Shown here: in pieces, positions 17,847 to 25,900 of the stretch | Position numbering within the stretch: the stretch's first letter is position 1 | How the letters are laid out: each line of letters begins with the position of its first letter | Source of the DNA: Taklimakanibacter sp050246735 | Lineage (GTDB): Bacteria; Pseudomonadota; Alphaproteobacteria; Rhizobiales; Aestuariivirgaceae | Reading direction: 5' to 3' | Assembly: GCA_050246735.1 (NCBI GenBank) | Contig: JBFWVM010000002.1 | Coordinates: 361,994 to 425,993, forward strand | DNA: 64,000 nt | Notes under the pieces: generated by a model | Seen by the model: the letters and a program-made list of their open reading frames with translations, nothing else | Database searches by the model: none | Told to the model about the DNA's origin: nothing | Program-made: the position numbers and the translations under genes

Positions 17847-18253
17847 AGTCTCTCGATCGTCACCACCCGATAGGTATGCGGGCCATCGCCCTCGGTGACC
17901 GAAATATACTCCCCAACGACGAATCGTTCATCGGCAAAGCGGTAGCCTCGAGGGTCCGCCTCATCGCCCCTGATGTCGTAGTGGAATTTCCACTGCCCGC
18001 CGGGCGCGCGCACCATATGTCCGAGGTCGTGTTCCTCGCCCGCGCGGTAATGCACGACGCGGCACAGGTCGCGGTGGGATTTCCACAATTCGCCGTCGAT
18101 CCGGCCGTTCTCTTTCAGCGGAACGACGAGATCGTAGCCGTGCTCCTGGCTTCCCTGCGGATGGTCTGGCTCGCGCGCCAGGCGCAGCCTGACCTTTGCG
18201 AAGCCTTCGGGAAACCGTCCGCGTGTGGGTTGACGTGCTTTTGGCGAGGCCAT
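17843..18253 (-). CDS. Conserved hypothetical protein, 136 residues
   Basis: The protein has a basic N-terminus followed by a beta-rich body containing HDLGHMVRAPGGQWKFHYD and DERFVVGEYISVTE. No transmembrane segments or catalytic motif were recognised. GGAAAG lies before its ATG and its stop overlaps the alcohol dehydrogenase start by 4 bp. It is the middle gene of a host-attachment protein, hypothetical, alcohol dehydrogenase run driven from the FNR box at 18790. I infer participation in the microaerobic response; the biochemical role is unknown. Confidence 0.7.
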   Translation of the reverse strand: MASPKARQPTRGRFPEGFAKVRLRLAREPDHPQGSQEHGYDLVVPLKENGRIDGELWKSHRDLCRVVHYRAGEEHDLGHMVRAPGGQWKFHYDIRGDEADPRGYRFADERFVVGEYISVTEGDGPHTYRVVTIERL

Positions 18254-18283
18254 GGTGACTTTCCGGCGTGAGGGTGAACGGGC

Positions 18284-18742
18284 TTAGCTGACCGCCCGTG
18301 AGGCGAGGAATACCGGCAGATGCCGGTAAAGGTCGCCGTCGGGAATCCCGGTCAGGTCCTTGTCGATCGACTCGACCAGCTTGGATGCGAGCGCGGGAGG
18401 CAATGAGCCGCGGAGAACCTTCAGCAACTTTGCCGGCGCGATGATCACCAGGTTGTCGAAGCCGCCGATCCTTTCGTCCTGCCTGAGATCCGCGGCGATC
18501 GCCTGCATGAATTTGATCTCGATCTTGTCTCGCGGGCTGCTCTTTCGCTCTATTCCATGGCGGGCGGTCGTGGCGCTCTCCTGAACGCGCCCGGGCTTGT
18601 CGCGGGTGAGCTCGGAGGCCTTTTCATGCATATGGGCGGACACGAATTTGTGGAACGTGCTGAAGTGTCCGGGGCCGGTGCGCTCGACATAGCGGGCTCG
18701 GCCGCCGTCGGCGATCAGGTAGAATGTCCTTGGCACGCGCAT
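18284..18742 (-). CDS. Host-attachment-family protein
   Basis: The 152-residue product (MRVPRTFYLIADGGRARYVE, VIIAPAKLLKVLRGSL) matches the family named for attachment to host cells in Agrobacterium. Its fold resembles eRF1/Rok-type hydrolase domains, and its true function in most species is unclear. AAAGGAT is spaced well before the ATG. The FNR box centre lies 54 bp upstream, predicting a start site with a leader of about 13 nt. It is divergent from the FnrN-type regulator and shares that box. Confidence 0.82.
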   Translation of the reverse strand: MRVPRTFYLIADGGRARYVERTGPGHFSTFHKFVSAHMHEKASELTRDKPGRVQESATTARHGIERKSSPRDKIEIKFMQAIAADLRQDERIGGFDNLVIIAPAKLLKVLRGSLPPALASKLVESIDKDLTGIPDGDLYRHLPVFLASRAVS

Positions 18743-18789
18743 GTGGGTATCCTTTTTTGCGACGCTAGCCAGCCTTCGATCGGAGGGCT

Positions 18790-18803
18790 TTGATCTGGAT
18801 CAA
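18790..18803. promoter_or_regulatory. Perfect FNR box shared by divergent genes
   Basis: TTGATCTGGATCAA is fully palindromic in both half-sites. Its centre (about 18796.5) lies about 54 bp from the leftward start codon at 18742 and about 50 bp from the rightward start at 18847. Class II activation is therefore geometrically possible in both directions, or autorepression of the regulator gene. Confidence 0.82.
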
Positions 18804-18846
18804 AGCGCCCGAGGCCCTGCCGGCTAGGCTGTGCAAAACTGGATGG

Positions 18847-19614
18847 ATGACCTTGTCGGCCAATACCAAGGCATTGCGCGGCGCTGAACGCATCGTCCCG
18901 GTCTTGCGCTGCCGGTACTGTCCGGTGCGAAACCGCGCCGTCTGCGGCGCGATGAGCGACGAGCAGATTGCCCGGCTGAGCGACATCTCGCATCGCAGGA
19001 CATACGCCGCCGGGCAGATGATCATGTCGGATCAGGAGCCCGTCACTTTCTTCGCCAACGTGGTCTCGGGCACCATCAAGCTCACCAAGACGATTTCCGA
19101 CGGCCGGCAGCAGATCGTCGGCCTTTTGTTTCCTCCGGATTTTCTCGGCAGGACGTTCAGCCGCAGCAACCCTTACTTCGCCGAGGCGGCCACCGACGTG
19201 GAGGTATGCGTCTTCCCGAGCGAGGGCTTCGAGCGGCTGATCGGCCTCTATCCCGAGCTCCAGCATCGCCTGTTCGAGCGCACATTGGACGAGCTTGATG
19301 CCGCGCGCGAATGGATGGTCCTGCTCGGCCGCAAGACCGCCGAAGAGAAGGTCGCCAGCTTCCTTCTCATGCTCGCCCGGCGAAGCATCGTCGCCGACTG
19401 CCCTGACGGCGGCGGTGCGGCCGTGAGGCGGTTCGATCTCCCTCTCAGGCGGGCGGACATGGCCGACTATCTGGGACTCACCATCGAGACGGTCAGCCGG
19501 CAGCTCACGCGTCTGAGGACCGCCGGCATTGTCAGGATGATCGACGCGCGCACATTGGAAGTGCCGGAGCTGGCCGACCTCGCCGGGATTGCCGGACAGG
19601 ATGACGGCCTTTGA
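18847..19614 (+). CDS. fnrN: FnrN-type Fe-S oxygen-sensing regulator
   Basis: ATG 18847 is chosen because the FNR box predicts a transcript start near 18838; the upstream in-frame start at 18790 lies inside the box. The 255-residue product has N-terminal Cys22, Cys25 and Cys33 (C-x2-C-x7-C, the spacing of rhizobial FnrN/FixK-type sensors) plus Cys121. That is enough to hold a 4Fe-4S cluster. A cNMP-like barrel and a winged helix with recognition motif ETVSRQLTRLRTAG follow. Without oxygen such proteins dimerise and bind TTGAT-N4-ATCAA. It is likely the direct reader of the boxes in this window and is probably autoregulated. Confidence 0.9.
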   Translation: MTLSANTKALRGAERIVPVLRCRYCPVRNRAVCGAMSDEQIARLSDISHRRTYAAGQMIMSDQEPVTFFANVVSGTIKLTKTISDGRQQIVGLLFPPDFLGRTFSRSNPYFAEAATDVEVCVFPSEGFERLIGLYPELQHRLFERTLDELDAAREWMVLLGRKTAEEKVASFLLMLARRSIVADCPDGGGAAVRRFDLPLRRADMADYLGLTIETVSRQLTRLRTAGIVRMIDARTLEVPELADLAGIAGQDDGL

Positions 19615-19663
19615 TGCACGTCGATGGAGATGGAGTGGCCGACGCGGGAATTCGAGGCGCCGG

Positions 19664-20188
19664 CTACTGACGATGGCGGACCATGGCGGAACTGAGCTCT
19701 TCCAGGTCCTCGCGCGTCAAGCGTGCGCGGGCCAGGGGCAGCACGATCGCATTCTCCCAGAGGATATGCCGGCGATAGCTCTCGAAGAAGCTTCGCAGCA
19801 TGTAGCCGACCATATCGGGATTCTTCAGCTTCCGGCCTTCGCGCAGGCCTTCGAGGCTTTCCAGGAGCTCGCCGGCAAAGCTTTCGTCCGTCGCGTGCTC
19901 GAGCGCAAGGCGCGCCAGGATGTCGTGGATATTGTCGGCGGGGAGGGCCCGCTTCTCGATCAGCGGAAAGAGCCCGAGCTCCTCGTCCCGATGATGCAGG
20001 GGCATCTCGAACTGAAGCGAATCGATGACCTTGGCGCATAGCCGGCGATCGACATTGTCCGGCAGGCCGTCCGCGATCCGCTCGAGCGAATCGCACAGCT
20101 GCGCGTGAACCAGATGCTCATGCTCGATCAAGTCCAGCGGCCCCCGGTGCAGGCGGCTGTCCGTCTGGATGTTTTCGGCAGCCATCAT
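19664..20188 (-). CDS. Hemerythrin HHE-domain protein
   Basis: The 174-residue all-helical protein has the di-iron ligand pattern of hemerythrins: IEHEHLVH in helix 1, MPLHHRDEELGLFP in helix 2, LALEHATDE in helix 3 and RRHILWENAIVLP in helix 4. Family members bind oxygen or nitric oxide, or sense them or iron. The gene follows the 32-residue membrane-protein gene by 69 bp on the same strand and shares the FNR boxes upstream of it. Under low oxygen it could buffer O2 or NO for the Fe-S regulator encoded next door; that is an inference. Confidence 0.9.
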   Translation of the reverse strand: MMAAENIQTDSRLHRGPLDLIEHEHLVHAQLCDSLERIADGLPDNVDRRLCAKVIDSLQFEMPLHHRDEELGLFPLIEKRALPADNIHDILARLALEHATDESFAGELLESLEGLREGRKLKNPDMVGYMLRSFFESYRRHILWENAIVLPLARARLTREDLEELSSAMVRHRQ

Positions 20189-20257
20189 GAGAATGCGCAG
20201 CTCCAGGGCCTGGACTTGCCGGCGGGGCGTCGCGTGAGGAGTTGCGCCATGCGGATA

Positions 20258-20356
20258 TCACCGGCGACCGAGCCGGCTGACGGCGCCCAGCGTCAGGCCG
20301 AAAGCGAGAAACGCCACAATGACCAGCGCCAAAAACCCTTCCTCGTGCATCGTCAT
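20258..20356 (-). CDS. Small single-pass membrane protein, 32 residues
   Basis: The frame reads MTMHEEGFLALVIVAF then LAFGLTLGAVSRLGRR. This is an acidic N-terminus, one transmembrane helix of about 20 residues and a basic positive-inside tail. GGGAGG lies 7 bp before its ATG, and the FNR box at 20405-20418 is spaced for a start site near 20370. It heads a probable two-gene transcript with the hemerythrin. Its size and topology recall small subunits of terminal oxidases (CydX, CcoQ), but there is no sequence basis for that assignment. Confidence 0.65.
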   Translation of the reverse strand: MTMHEEGFLALVIVAFLAFGLTLGAVSRLGRR

Positions 20357-20404
20357 GGATCATCCTCCCTTCGACTATGGTCGCGCCGCTTCCGCAAGGC
20401 TGCA

Positions 20405-20418
20405 TTGACCTGGATCAA
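20405..20418. promoter_or_regulatory. FNR/FixK box for small protein-hemerythrin unit
   Basis: TTGACCTGGATCAA. The centre near 20411.5 is 55 bp from the start of the small membrane-protein gene, the same geometry as the boxes before usp and the host-attachment gene. Confidence 0.75.
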
Positions 20419-20455
20419 GCCCGCCTTACGGCGGTTGCCGTCTGCGGCAAGGCGT

Positions 20456-20469
20456 TTGACCGAGGTCAA
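20456..20469. promoter_or_regulatory. Second FNR/FixK box
   Basis: TTGACCGAGGTCAA, 51 bp from the first box (centre to centre). It overlaps the stop codon of the broken frame on the minus strand. It may give cooperative binding with the first box, about five helical turns away. Confidence 0.6.
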
Positions 20470-20797
20470 AGCTGCTTCGTGCGGGAACTGGCCTTGCGCA
20501 GGTAATAGTCGAAGCCGACGAGGCTCCCGAAGGCTGAACGATAATCGTGATCATGCATCGGCGCGGCGCATCGGAAATCGACTTGGACAATGGGGATCCG
20601 CCGCCCGACCATCCAGCAGCTGACGTCATGGACGGTGATCCGGAATATGCGATAGGCGGGGCGGATCGAGGCCCGGCCACGTCATGCGGGTCATCGAGAA
20701 CCACGTGGAGGAAGCGAAAGGCGTGCCGCAACGCGTGCTCCAGCGTCGTCTCCTTCAATGTGGCATGAGATAGCGGCGCGAAGCTGCCCGTCCGCAT
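20466..20797 (-). pseudogene. Probable frameshifted hypothetical gene
   Basis: Two minus-strand frames join into one plausible protein. From 20797 the frame reads a helix-like start (TLEHALRHAFRFLHVVLDDP). Near 20660-20670 coding character passes to another frame reading RPAYRIFRITVHDVSCWMVG, VQVDFRCAAPMHDHD and SLVGFDYYLRKA, stopping at 20466-20468. The second frame has a stop just upstream of the junction and no clean start of its own, so one base appears to be missing. I do not recognise the family. The gene would follow the acyl-CoA ligase operon on the same strand. Confidence 0.35.
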
Positions 20798-20823
20798 GGG
20801 CAGCGCGCCTCTGGACGTGTCAT

Positions 20824-22443
20824 TTATCGCGATCCGCGGTCGAAAGTCGTGCTTGTCACTCCCCGTCGCCGCAACTCGCTTCTCGCGATCTTTTCCGTAG
20901 GCGTCCGGGGAAGCAGGGTGTCGGTGATCTCGACATAGCGGGGTATCATGTGGCGGGGTGCCAGCGCGGCGAAATGCGCCACGAGATCGGCCGGCCTGAC
21001 CGCCGATCCCGCTTCGCGGACCGCCACGACCATGATGTCCTCTTCGGTGAGGTCCGAAGGAATGCCGAAGGCAGCGCTTTCCACGATATCGGGATGCTTT
21101 TCGGCGATGCGCTCGAGCTCATAGGCCGAGATATTCTCGCCTCGCCGCCGGATGGCCTCGTTCAGGCGGTGCTTGAAATAGAGCCACCCGTCCTCGTCGA
21201 AGAAACCGGCATCGCCGGAATGATACCAGAGGTTTCGCAGGGTCTCCACGGTCTTGGCCTCGGCGCGATAGTAGCCCGAGAACATCGACCAGCTCTTCTT
21301 CGGGCGCGCAACGATCTCGCCGACCGTGCCGGACGGCACCGGCATGTCGGCTTCATCGACGACCGCAACCTCCCAATCGGGGTGGACCCGGCCGCAGGAT
21401 GCCGGACGCGATTCGTCGACAGTATCGAAAGTCACAAAGGTGGTTTCCGTCTGCCCGTAGGCCGTAACCAGCCTGATGCCGAACCGCCGTTCGAAAGCTT
21501 CTCTCTCGGGCACCATGGGTATGCATTGGCAGACACGGACCGGATTGTCGCTATCGCTCTCGCAAGGCGGCCTGCGCATGAGTATGACGGCCATTGCCCC
21601 GAGGAGATTGGTGGCGCTGGCGCCGCTCGCGCGGACCTGGTCCCAGAACCGGGAGGCGCTGAAGCCGTCCACCAGCGTCGCCTGAGTGCCATATACGAGC
21701 GGCATATAGACGCCGAACATCTGCGCATCGGTGTGGAACAGCGGCAGTGCCGTGAAGTAGCTGTCGAGCTCGGTATATCCCAAATTGCGGGCCATCGCCG
21801 CGACCCAGGCGTAGCAGTGGTGATGCGACATCAGGGCGCCCTTCGCCGGCCCGGTCGTTCCGGAAGTATAGAGGATCGCCATCGGGTCGGCGTAGTGGAC
21901 GTCGAGGGGAGCGATGTCGAAGCCCGACCCGATGCAGTCCTCGAACGCAACGACCCGATCGATGGTGATCCCGGCCGCTCTCGCGTCCTTTGGATCACTG
22001 CCGACGAGGACCAGCGTCCGTATGCCGGGCAGGTTGCCCTGCACGCGCGCGATCTCATCGAGCACGCTCGCGTCGGCAACGAGGACTTCGGCGCCGCAGT
22101 TGTTCAGGTTGTGACAGAGAAGCTCGCCTTTCAGGGCGGGATTGCTGGGAACCTCGACCGCGCCGAGGAGGGACGAGGCAAACCACGCGGCGACGAACTC
22201 GAAACGGTTCGGCAGGAGGATCGCCACCCGGTCGGACCGGCGCACCCCCAGCCGGTGGAGACCGCTCGCGAGTTGGCTCGAGATGGCGAGCACCTCCTCA
22301 AAGCTGGCAGATTTCCCGCATATGTTCAGGAAACGTTTGCTGCCGAGCCGCTCCGCCTGGCGCAACAGTATTCTGGGGAGCACCCGGTTATCTATGTCAT
22401 CGTCGTTCATCCCGGGAATGCGGGAAGCCGTGTGGCGAAGCAT
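20824..22443 (-). CDS. Acyl-CoA ligase (AMP-forming)
   Basis: The long open frame overlaps its neighbour; the ATG at 22443, 2 bp after the enoyl-CoA hydratase stop, is chosen and gives 539 residues. Motifs are the P-loop YTSGTTGPAKGA, AYGQTETT, HSGDAGFFDEDGW and RRRGENIS, and the C-terminal catalytic lysine in PTEKIARSELR. It activates a carboxylic acid to its CoA thioester through an acyl-AMP. As last gene of the dgdA-mutase operon it is the natural candidate to make the mutase substrate, for example from 2-hydroxyisobutyrate or another short branched acid. Substrate cannot be read from sequence. Confidence 0.88.
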   Translation of the reverse strand: MLRHTASRIPGMNDDDIDNRVLPRILLRQAERLGSKRFLNICGKSASFEEVLAISSQLASGLHRLGVRRSDRVAILLPNRFEFVAAWFASSLLGAVEVPSNPALKGELLCHNLNNCGAEVLVADASVLDEIARVQGNLPGIRTLVLVGSDPKDARAAGITIDRVVAFEDCIGSGFDIAPLDVHYADPMAILYTSGTTGPAKGALMSHHHCYAWVAAMARNLGYTELDSYFTALPLFHTDAQMFGVYMPLVYGTQATLVDGFSASRFWDQVRASGASATNLLGAMAVILMRRPPCESDSDNPVRVCQCIPMVPEREAFERRFGIRLVTAYGQTETTFVTFDTVDESRPASCGRVHPDWEVAVVDEADMPVPSGTVGEIVARPKKSWSMFSGYYRAEAKTVETLRNLWYHSGDAGFFDEDGWLYFKHRLNEAIRRRGENISAYELERIAEKHPDIVESAAFGIPSDLTEEDIMVVAVREAGSAVRPADLVAHFAALAPRHMIPRYVEITDTLLPRTPTEKIARSELRRRGVTSTTFDRGSR

Positions 22444-22445
22444 GG

Positions 22446-23201
22446 CTATTTTGAAAACTCCTTCGCCCGCGCCTGGGCTCCAGGGGACAGGAAGCCTCGG
22501 ACGGTCGCCTCGGTTTCGAGCGCCATGGCGTCGGCAAGGGACGAGTGGAAGCCCTCGTTGATGGCATGTTTTATGTCGGCTACCGCATCGGCGGGACGTT
22601 TCGCGATCATGTCCGCGAGCTTCCCGGCTTCGCCGAGCAACTCGCTCTCGGCGACGAGCCGCCATGCGATCCCGACTTCGAGGGCCTTCTTCGCATCGTG
22701 GCGCTCGCCGAGTATGGTCAGCTCCTTTGCGACTTGCGGACCCGCCCGCTTGGTCAGGAGCGCGGTGACGCCGCCGGTGACGAAGAGGCCATAGGTCACT
22801 TCGGGGAAGAACCAGCGGGCATTGTCGGCAAAAAGGGTGAAGTCGCAGTTGATCACCCATTCGAGCGCGCCGCCGACGCACCAGCCGTGAACCGCGGCGA
22901 TGACGATCTTCCTCGACCGCATGATCTGAAGCGTGATCCGCTGGATGGAGTCGACCCAGGCCCGGGTCGCCGCCTCCGACGCGGTCTGTGCGTCGAGATC
23001 CTTCAGGTCGTCGCCTGAACAGAAGGCCCGGCCTTCGCCGTGGAGAATGACGACACGGGCCTCGACGTCCGCTTCCGCCCGTTCGAGCGCACCGGACAAC
23101 TCATCGACGAGCGCCTTGTTCATGGCATTGAGGCGCTCGGGCCGGTTCAGCCTGATCCAGACGACAGGGCCTTCATGGCGGGCAATAACGGCGCTTGGCA
23201 T
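22446..23201 (-). CDS. Enoyl-CoA hydratase/isomerase family protein
   Basis: The 251-residue crotonase-fold protein has LNRPERLNAMN, the first oxyanion-hole region AFCSGDDL and the second GWCVGGALEWVINCD. The residue pattern near the second acid (PEVTYGLFVTGG) is not the standard Glu pair of hydratases, so the reaction (hydration, isomerisation or thioester hydrolysis) is open. It lies 9 bp after the mutase large-subunit gene and 2 bp before the ligase gene. In a 3-hydroxyacyl-CoA-producing pathway a hydratase would link to crotonyl-CoA. Confidence 0.88.
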   Translation of the reverse strand: MPSAVIARHEGPVVWIRLNRPERLNAMNKALVDELSGALERAEADVEARVVILHGEGRAFCSGDDLKDLDAQTASEAATRAWVDSIQRITLQIMRSRKIVIAAVHGWCVGGALEWVINCDFTLFADNARWFFPEVTYGLFVTGGVTALLTKRAGPQVAKELTILGERHDAKKALEVGIAWRLVAESELLGEAGKLADMIAKRPADAVADIKHAINEGFHSSLADAMALETEATVRGFLSPGAQARAKEFSK

Positions 23202-23210
23202 GGAATTTCC

Positions 23211-24905
23211 TCAGACGATCAAGGGTTCGCGGTAGGAGCCCCAGACGTCGCGAAGCGCCCGGCAGATTTCGCCAAGGCTGGCTCTCGCTTTCACGAGCTC
23301 GATGGTTTTGGGCAGCAGGTTGACATCGTCGGAACGCGCCTGTTGCTTCAGCTCGGCCAGAAGGGCCTGTACCCGCGCGCTGTCCCGCCCGGCGCGCACC
23401 GCTTTCAGGCGGTCGATCTGGATCCGGGTGCATTCTTCGTCATAGGGATGGATATCGACATCCGCCGTGCCGCTCCGGTCGTCGGCATATCTGTTCACCC
23501 CGACGGAGACCTTGTCGCCGCTGTCGATCTTCTGGAAGGTCGTGTAGGCGGAGTCCGCAAGCTTCTGCTGGAACCAGCCTTCTTCCACCAGCTTGACCGC
23601 GCCGCCCAGCTCATCGACCTCGTCGAGCACTTTCCAGATGGCCTGCTCCATGTCCGAGGTGAGGCGCTCGACGAAATAGGAGCCGCCCAACGGATCGGTC
23701 ACGGACGTCACGTTGATCTCGTCGCGGATGATCTGCTGGGTCCGGATGGCGAGTTTCATCGCTTCTTCGGTCGGGATGGCGAAAGCCTCGTCCAGGCCGT
23801 TGGTGTGCATGCTCTGGCACCCGCCAAGGACGGCGCCCAGGGCCTGTATGGCGGTTCGCACAAGGTTGTTCTGGTGCTCGACCTTCGTGAGGCTCATGGC
23901 CGCCGTCTGAACATGCATCCGAAGCCGCATGGATTCCGGCTTCCTGGCCTTGAAGCGTTCCGACATGATCCTGGCATAGACCCGCCGGGCGGCCCTGAAC
24001 TTGCAGATCTGCTCGAAGAAGTCCTGATGGCTGATGAAGAAGAAGGACAGCCTGGGCGCGAAGTCGTCGATATCCATCCCGGCGGCGATGACCTCCTCGC
24101 AATAGGCGATCGTGAAGGCCATGATGAACGCCACTTCCTGGATCGCGTTTCCGCCGACGTCGGACAGGTGGTAGCCGCTGAGGCTGATCGGGTTGATTTT
24201 CGGTGTCGTCCCGGTGCTGTAGACGATCAGGTCGCGCAGCAGCCTGACGGCGGGCCGCACCGGATAGATCCACTCCTTTTGGGCGACATATTCCTTCAAA
24301 GGATCCGCTTGCAGCGTCCCCGCGATCTTCCCGAGGTCGCAGCCGCGCTGCTCGGCGACGGCCACGAACATCGAGTAGACGACCCAGGCCGACGGGTTGA
24401 TGGTCAGGGAGACCGAGATTTTTTCGAGATCGATGCCGTCGAAGAGGCGGTCGACATCCTCGATCGTGTCGATGGCGACACCGAGGCGGCCGACCTCGCC
24501 GAATGCCATGGGATCGTCCGAATCGAGGCCGAGCAGGGTCGGCAGGTCGAAATCGGTCGACAGCCCGGTCTGCCCCGTGTCGATCATGTATTTGTAGCGC
24601 CGGTTCGTCGCTTCGGGATTGCCGAAGCCGGCGACTTGCCGGATGGTCCAGGGCCGCCCGCGATACATCGTGGGGTAGGCGCCGCGTGTAAACGGATAAG
24701 CTCCCGGAAAACCAAGCTCGCTTGCGGGGATGTCCGCGACGTCGGCGGCCGTATAGACCCGCTTGAGGGGTATGCCGCAATCCGTTTGATATTCGCTTCG
24801 TCCTTCCGGCCTGGCTTTCAGGGAAAGGGCGAGCTCCTTGCTCTCCCACTCAGCCTGGCTTTCCCGAACGAGCCTGATCGCTTCTTCGGAGAACAGTTTC
24901 ATCAT
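23211..24905 (-). CDS. hcmA: B12-dependent acyl-CoA mutase large subunit, HCM-type signature
   Basis: The 564-residue substrate-binding subunit (TIM barrel) lacks a B12 domain; that is supplied by the gene at 25897. The family core RPWTIRQ-x-AGFG, SLSGYH and FAPRLSFFF is clear. The residue equal to Tyr89 of methylmalonyl-CoA mutase is Val (RQVAGFG), and the Ala of LSVAFD is Asp (LSTDFD). These correspond to positions 90 and 117 counted from the second Met. Ile/Val90 plus Asp117 is the mark of 2-hydroxyisobutyryl-CoA mutases, which interconvert 2-hydroxyisobutyryl-CoA and (3-hydroxy)butyryl-CoA. The start overlaps the G-protein gene by 4 bp. Confidence 0.8.
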   Translation of the reverse strand: MMKLFSEEAIRLVRESQAEWESKELALSLKARPEGRSEYQTDCGIPLKRVYTAADVADIPASELGFPGAYPFTRGAYPTMYRGRPWTIRQVAGFGNPEATNRRYKYMIDTGQTGLSTDFDLPTLLGLDSDDPMAFGEVGRLGVAIDTIEDVDRLFDGIDLEKISVSLTINPSAWVVYSMFVAVAEQRGCDLGKIAGTLQADPLKEYVAQKEWIYPVRPAVRLLRDLIVYSTGTTPKINPISLSGYHLSDVGGNAIQEVAFIMAFTIAYCEEVIAAGMDIDDFAPRLSFFFISHQDFFEQICKFRAARRVYARIMSERFKARKPESMRLRMHVQTAAMSLTKVEHQNNLVRTAIQALGAVLGGCQSMHTNGLDEAFAIPTEEAMKLAIRTQQIIRDEINVTSVTDPLGGSYFVERLTSDMEQAIWKVLDEVDELGGAVKLVEEGWFQQKLADSAYTTFQKIDSGDKVSVGVNRYADDRSGTADVDIHPYDEECTRIQIDRLKAVRAGRDSARVQALLAELKQQARSDDVNLLPKTIELVKARASLGEICRALRDVWGSYREPLIV

Positions 24906-25900
24906 CGCTCTCCTTGCCTGGTCCAGCCGATCAGCCGGCGGGCGACCGCGTAAGGGTCGGTTCGCCGCTCGACCGCCAGTTGAAGCTCGCCGTCGAGATC
25001 CTCGGACCCCTCGTCGAAGCGCTGCTGGAAGAGATGCTTGGCCGCCCCGACGATCCGGCTGCGGCAGATGTTGCGCTGGCGCCGGGCAAGTTCGCCGCTG
25101 GACTGCAAATGCGCCCGGTGATTTGCGATGGCTTGCCGGAGATCTCCGATCTTTTCGCCTGAAAGCGAGCTGACGGGCAGGAGCGGAGGGATCCAGGACG
25201 AATCGTTCCTCCTCGATCCGAGGGCCATCATGGCTTTGAGTGCGGCGAGGGTCGCCGCCGCCTCCGGCTTGTCCGACTTCGTGACGGCGTGGATGTCGGC
25301 GATTTCCAGTATGCCCGCCTTGAGGGCCTGGATGTCGTCGCCCAGCCCGGGCGCGGAAAGGACCACGACCGTATGGGCGGCGGTGACGACGTCGACCTCG
25401 TCCTGGCCGACCCCGACAGTTTCTATGATGACGGGCGAATATCCGGCCGCGTCGAGAACATCGACGGCCGGATGGGTCGAGCGCGTCAGGCCGCCGAGAT
25501 GCCCGCGCGTCGCCATGCTGCGGACGAAGGCGCGGCCGGTCTCGGCGGCATCGTTCATGCGCACGCGGTCGCCGAGAATGGCGCCGCCGGAATAGGGACT
25601 GCTGGGATCGATGGCGATCACCCCGACTTTGTGCCCGCCGGCGGCGAAAGCTTTGATGAGAGAGGATACGAGAGTGGATTTGCCGGCGCCGGGAACGCCG
25701 GTAATGCCGACGATGTGGGCTTTCCCTGCGTGTCTATAGATTTCGGCCAGGGCGTCGAAGGCTTCCGCGCAGCCGGCCTCCGCCCGCGAGATCATCCGCG
25801 CGATCGCGATCGCCGACCCGGCGAGCACTCCCTCGACAAGCGCCGTCGAAGGTACATATGCCGCAGGCCGCGACCTGCTCGAGCGGATGACGGCCGTCAT
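24902..25900 (-). CDS. MeaB/ArgK-type G-protein chaperone of the mutase
   Basis: The open frame reaches 25990, but ATG 25900 overlaps the stop of the B12-subunit gene as ATGA, so this start is chosen (332 residues). Motifs are Walker A GVPGAGKST, the switch region DPSSPYSGGAILGDR, ETVGVGQDE, and the guanine-specificity loop TKSD. MeaB-type GTPases load and repair the adenosylcobalamin of acyl-CoA mutases; the member linked to 2-hydroxyisobutyryl-CoA mutase is called MeaH. Its place between the two mutase subunit genes strongly supports this role. Confidence 0.92.
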   Translation of the reverse strand: MTAVIRSSRSRPAAYVPSTALVEGVLAGSAIAIARMISRAEAGCAEAFDALAEIYRHAGKAHIVGITGVPGAGKSTLVSSLIKAFAAGGHKVGVIAIDPSSPYSGGAILGDRVRMNDAAETGRAFVRSMATRGHLGGLTRSTHPAVDVLDAAGYSPVIIETVGVGQDEVDVVTAAHTVVVLSAPGLGDDIQALKAGILEIADIHAVTKSDKPEAAATLAALKAMMALGSRRNDSSWIPPLLPVSSLSGEKIGDLRQAIANHRAHLQSSGELARRQRNICRSRIVGAAKHLFQQRFDEGSEDLDGELQLAVERRTDPYAVARRLIGWTRQGER

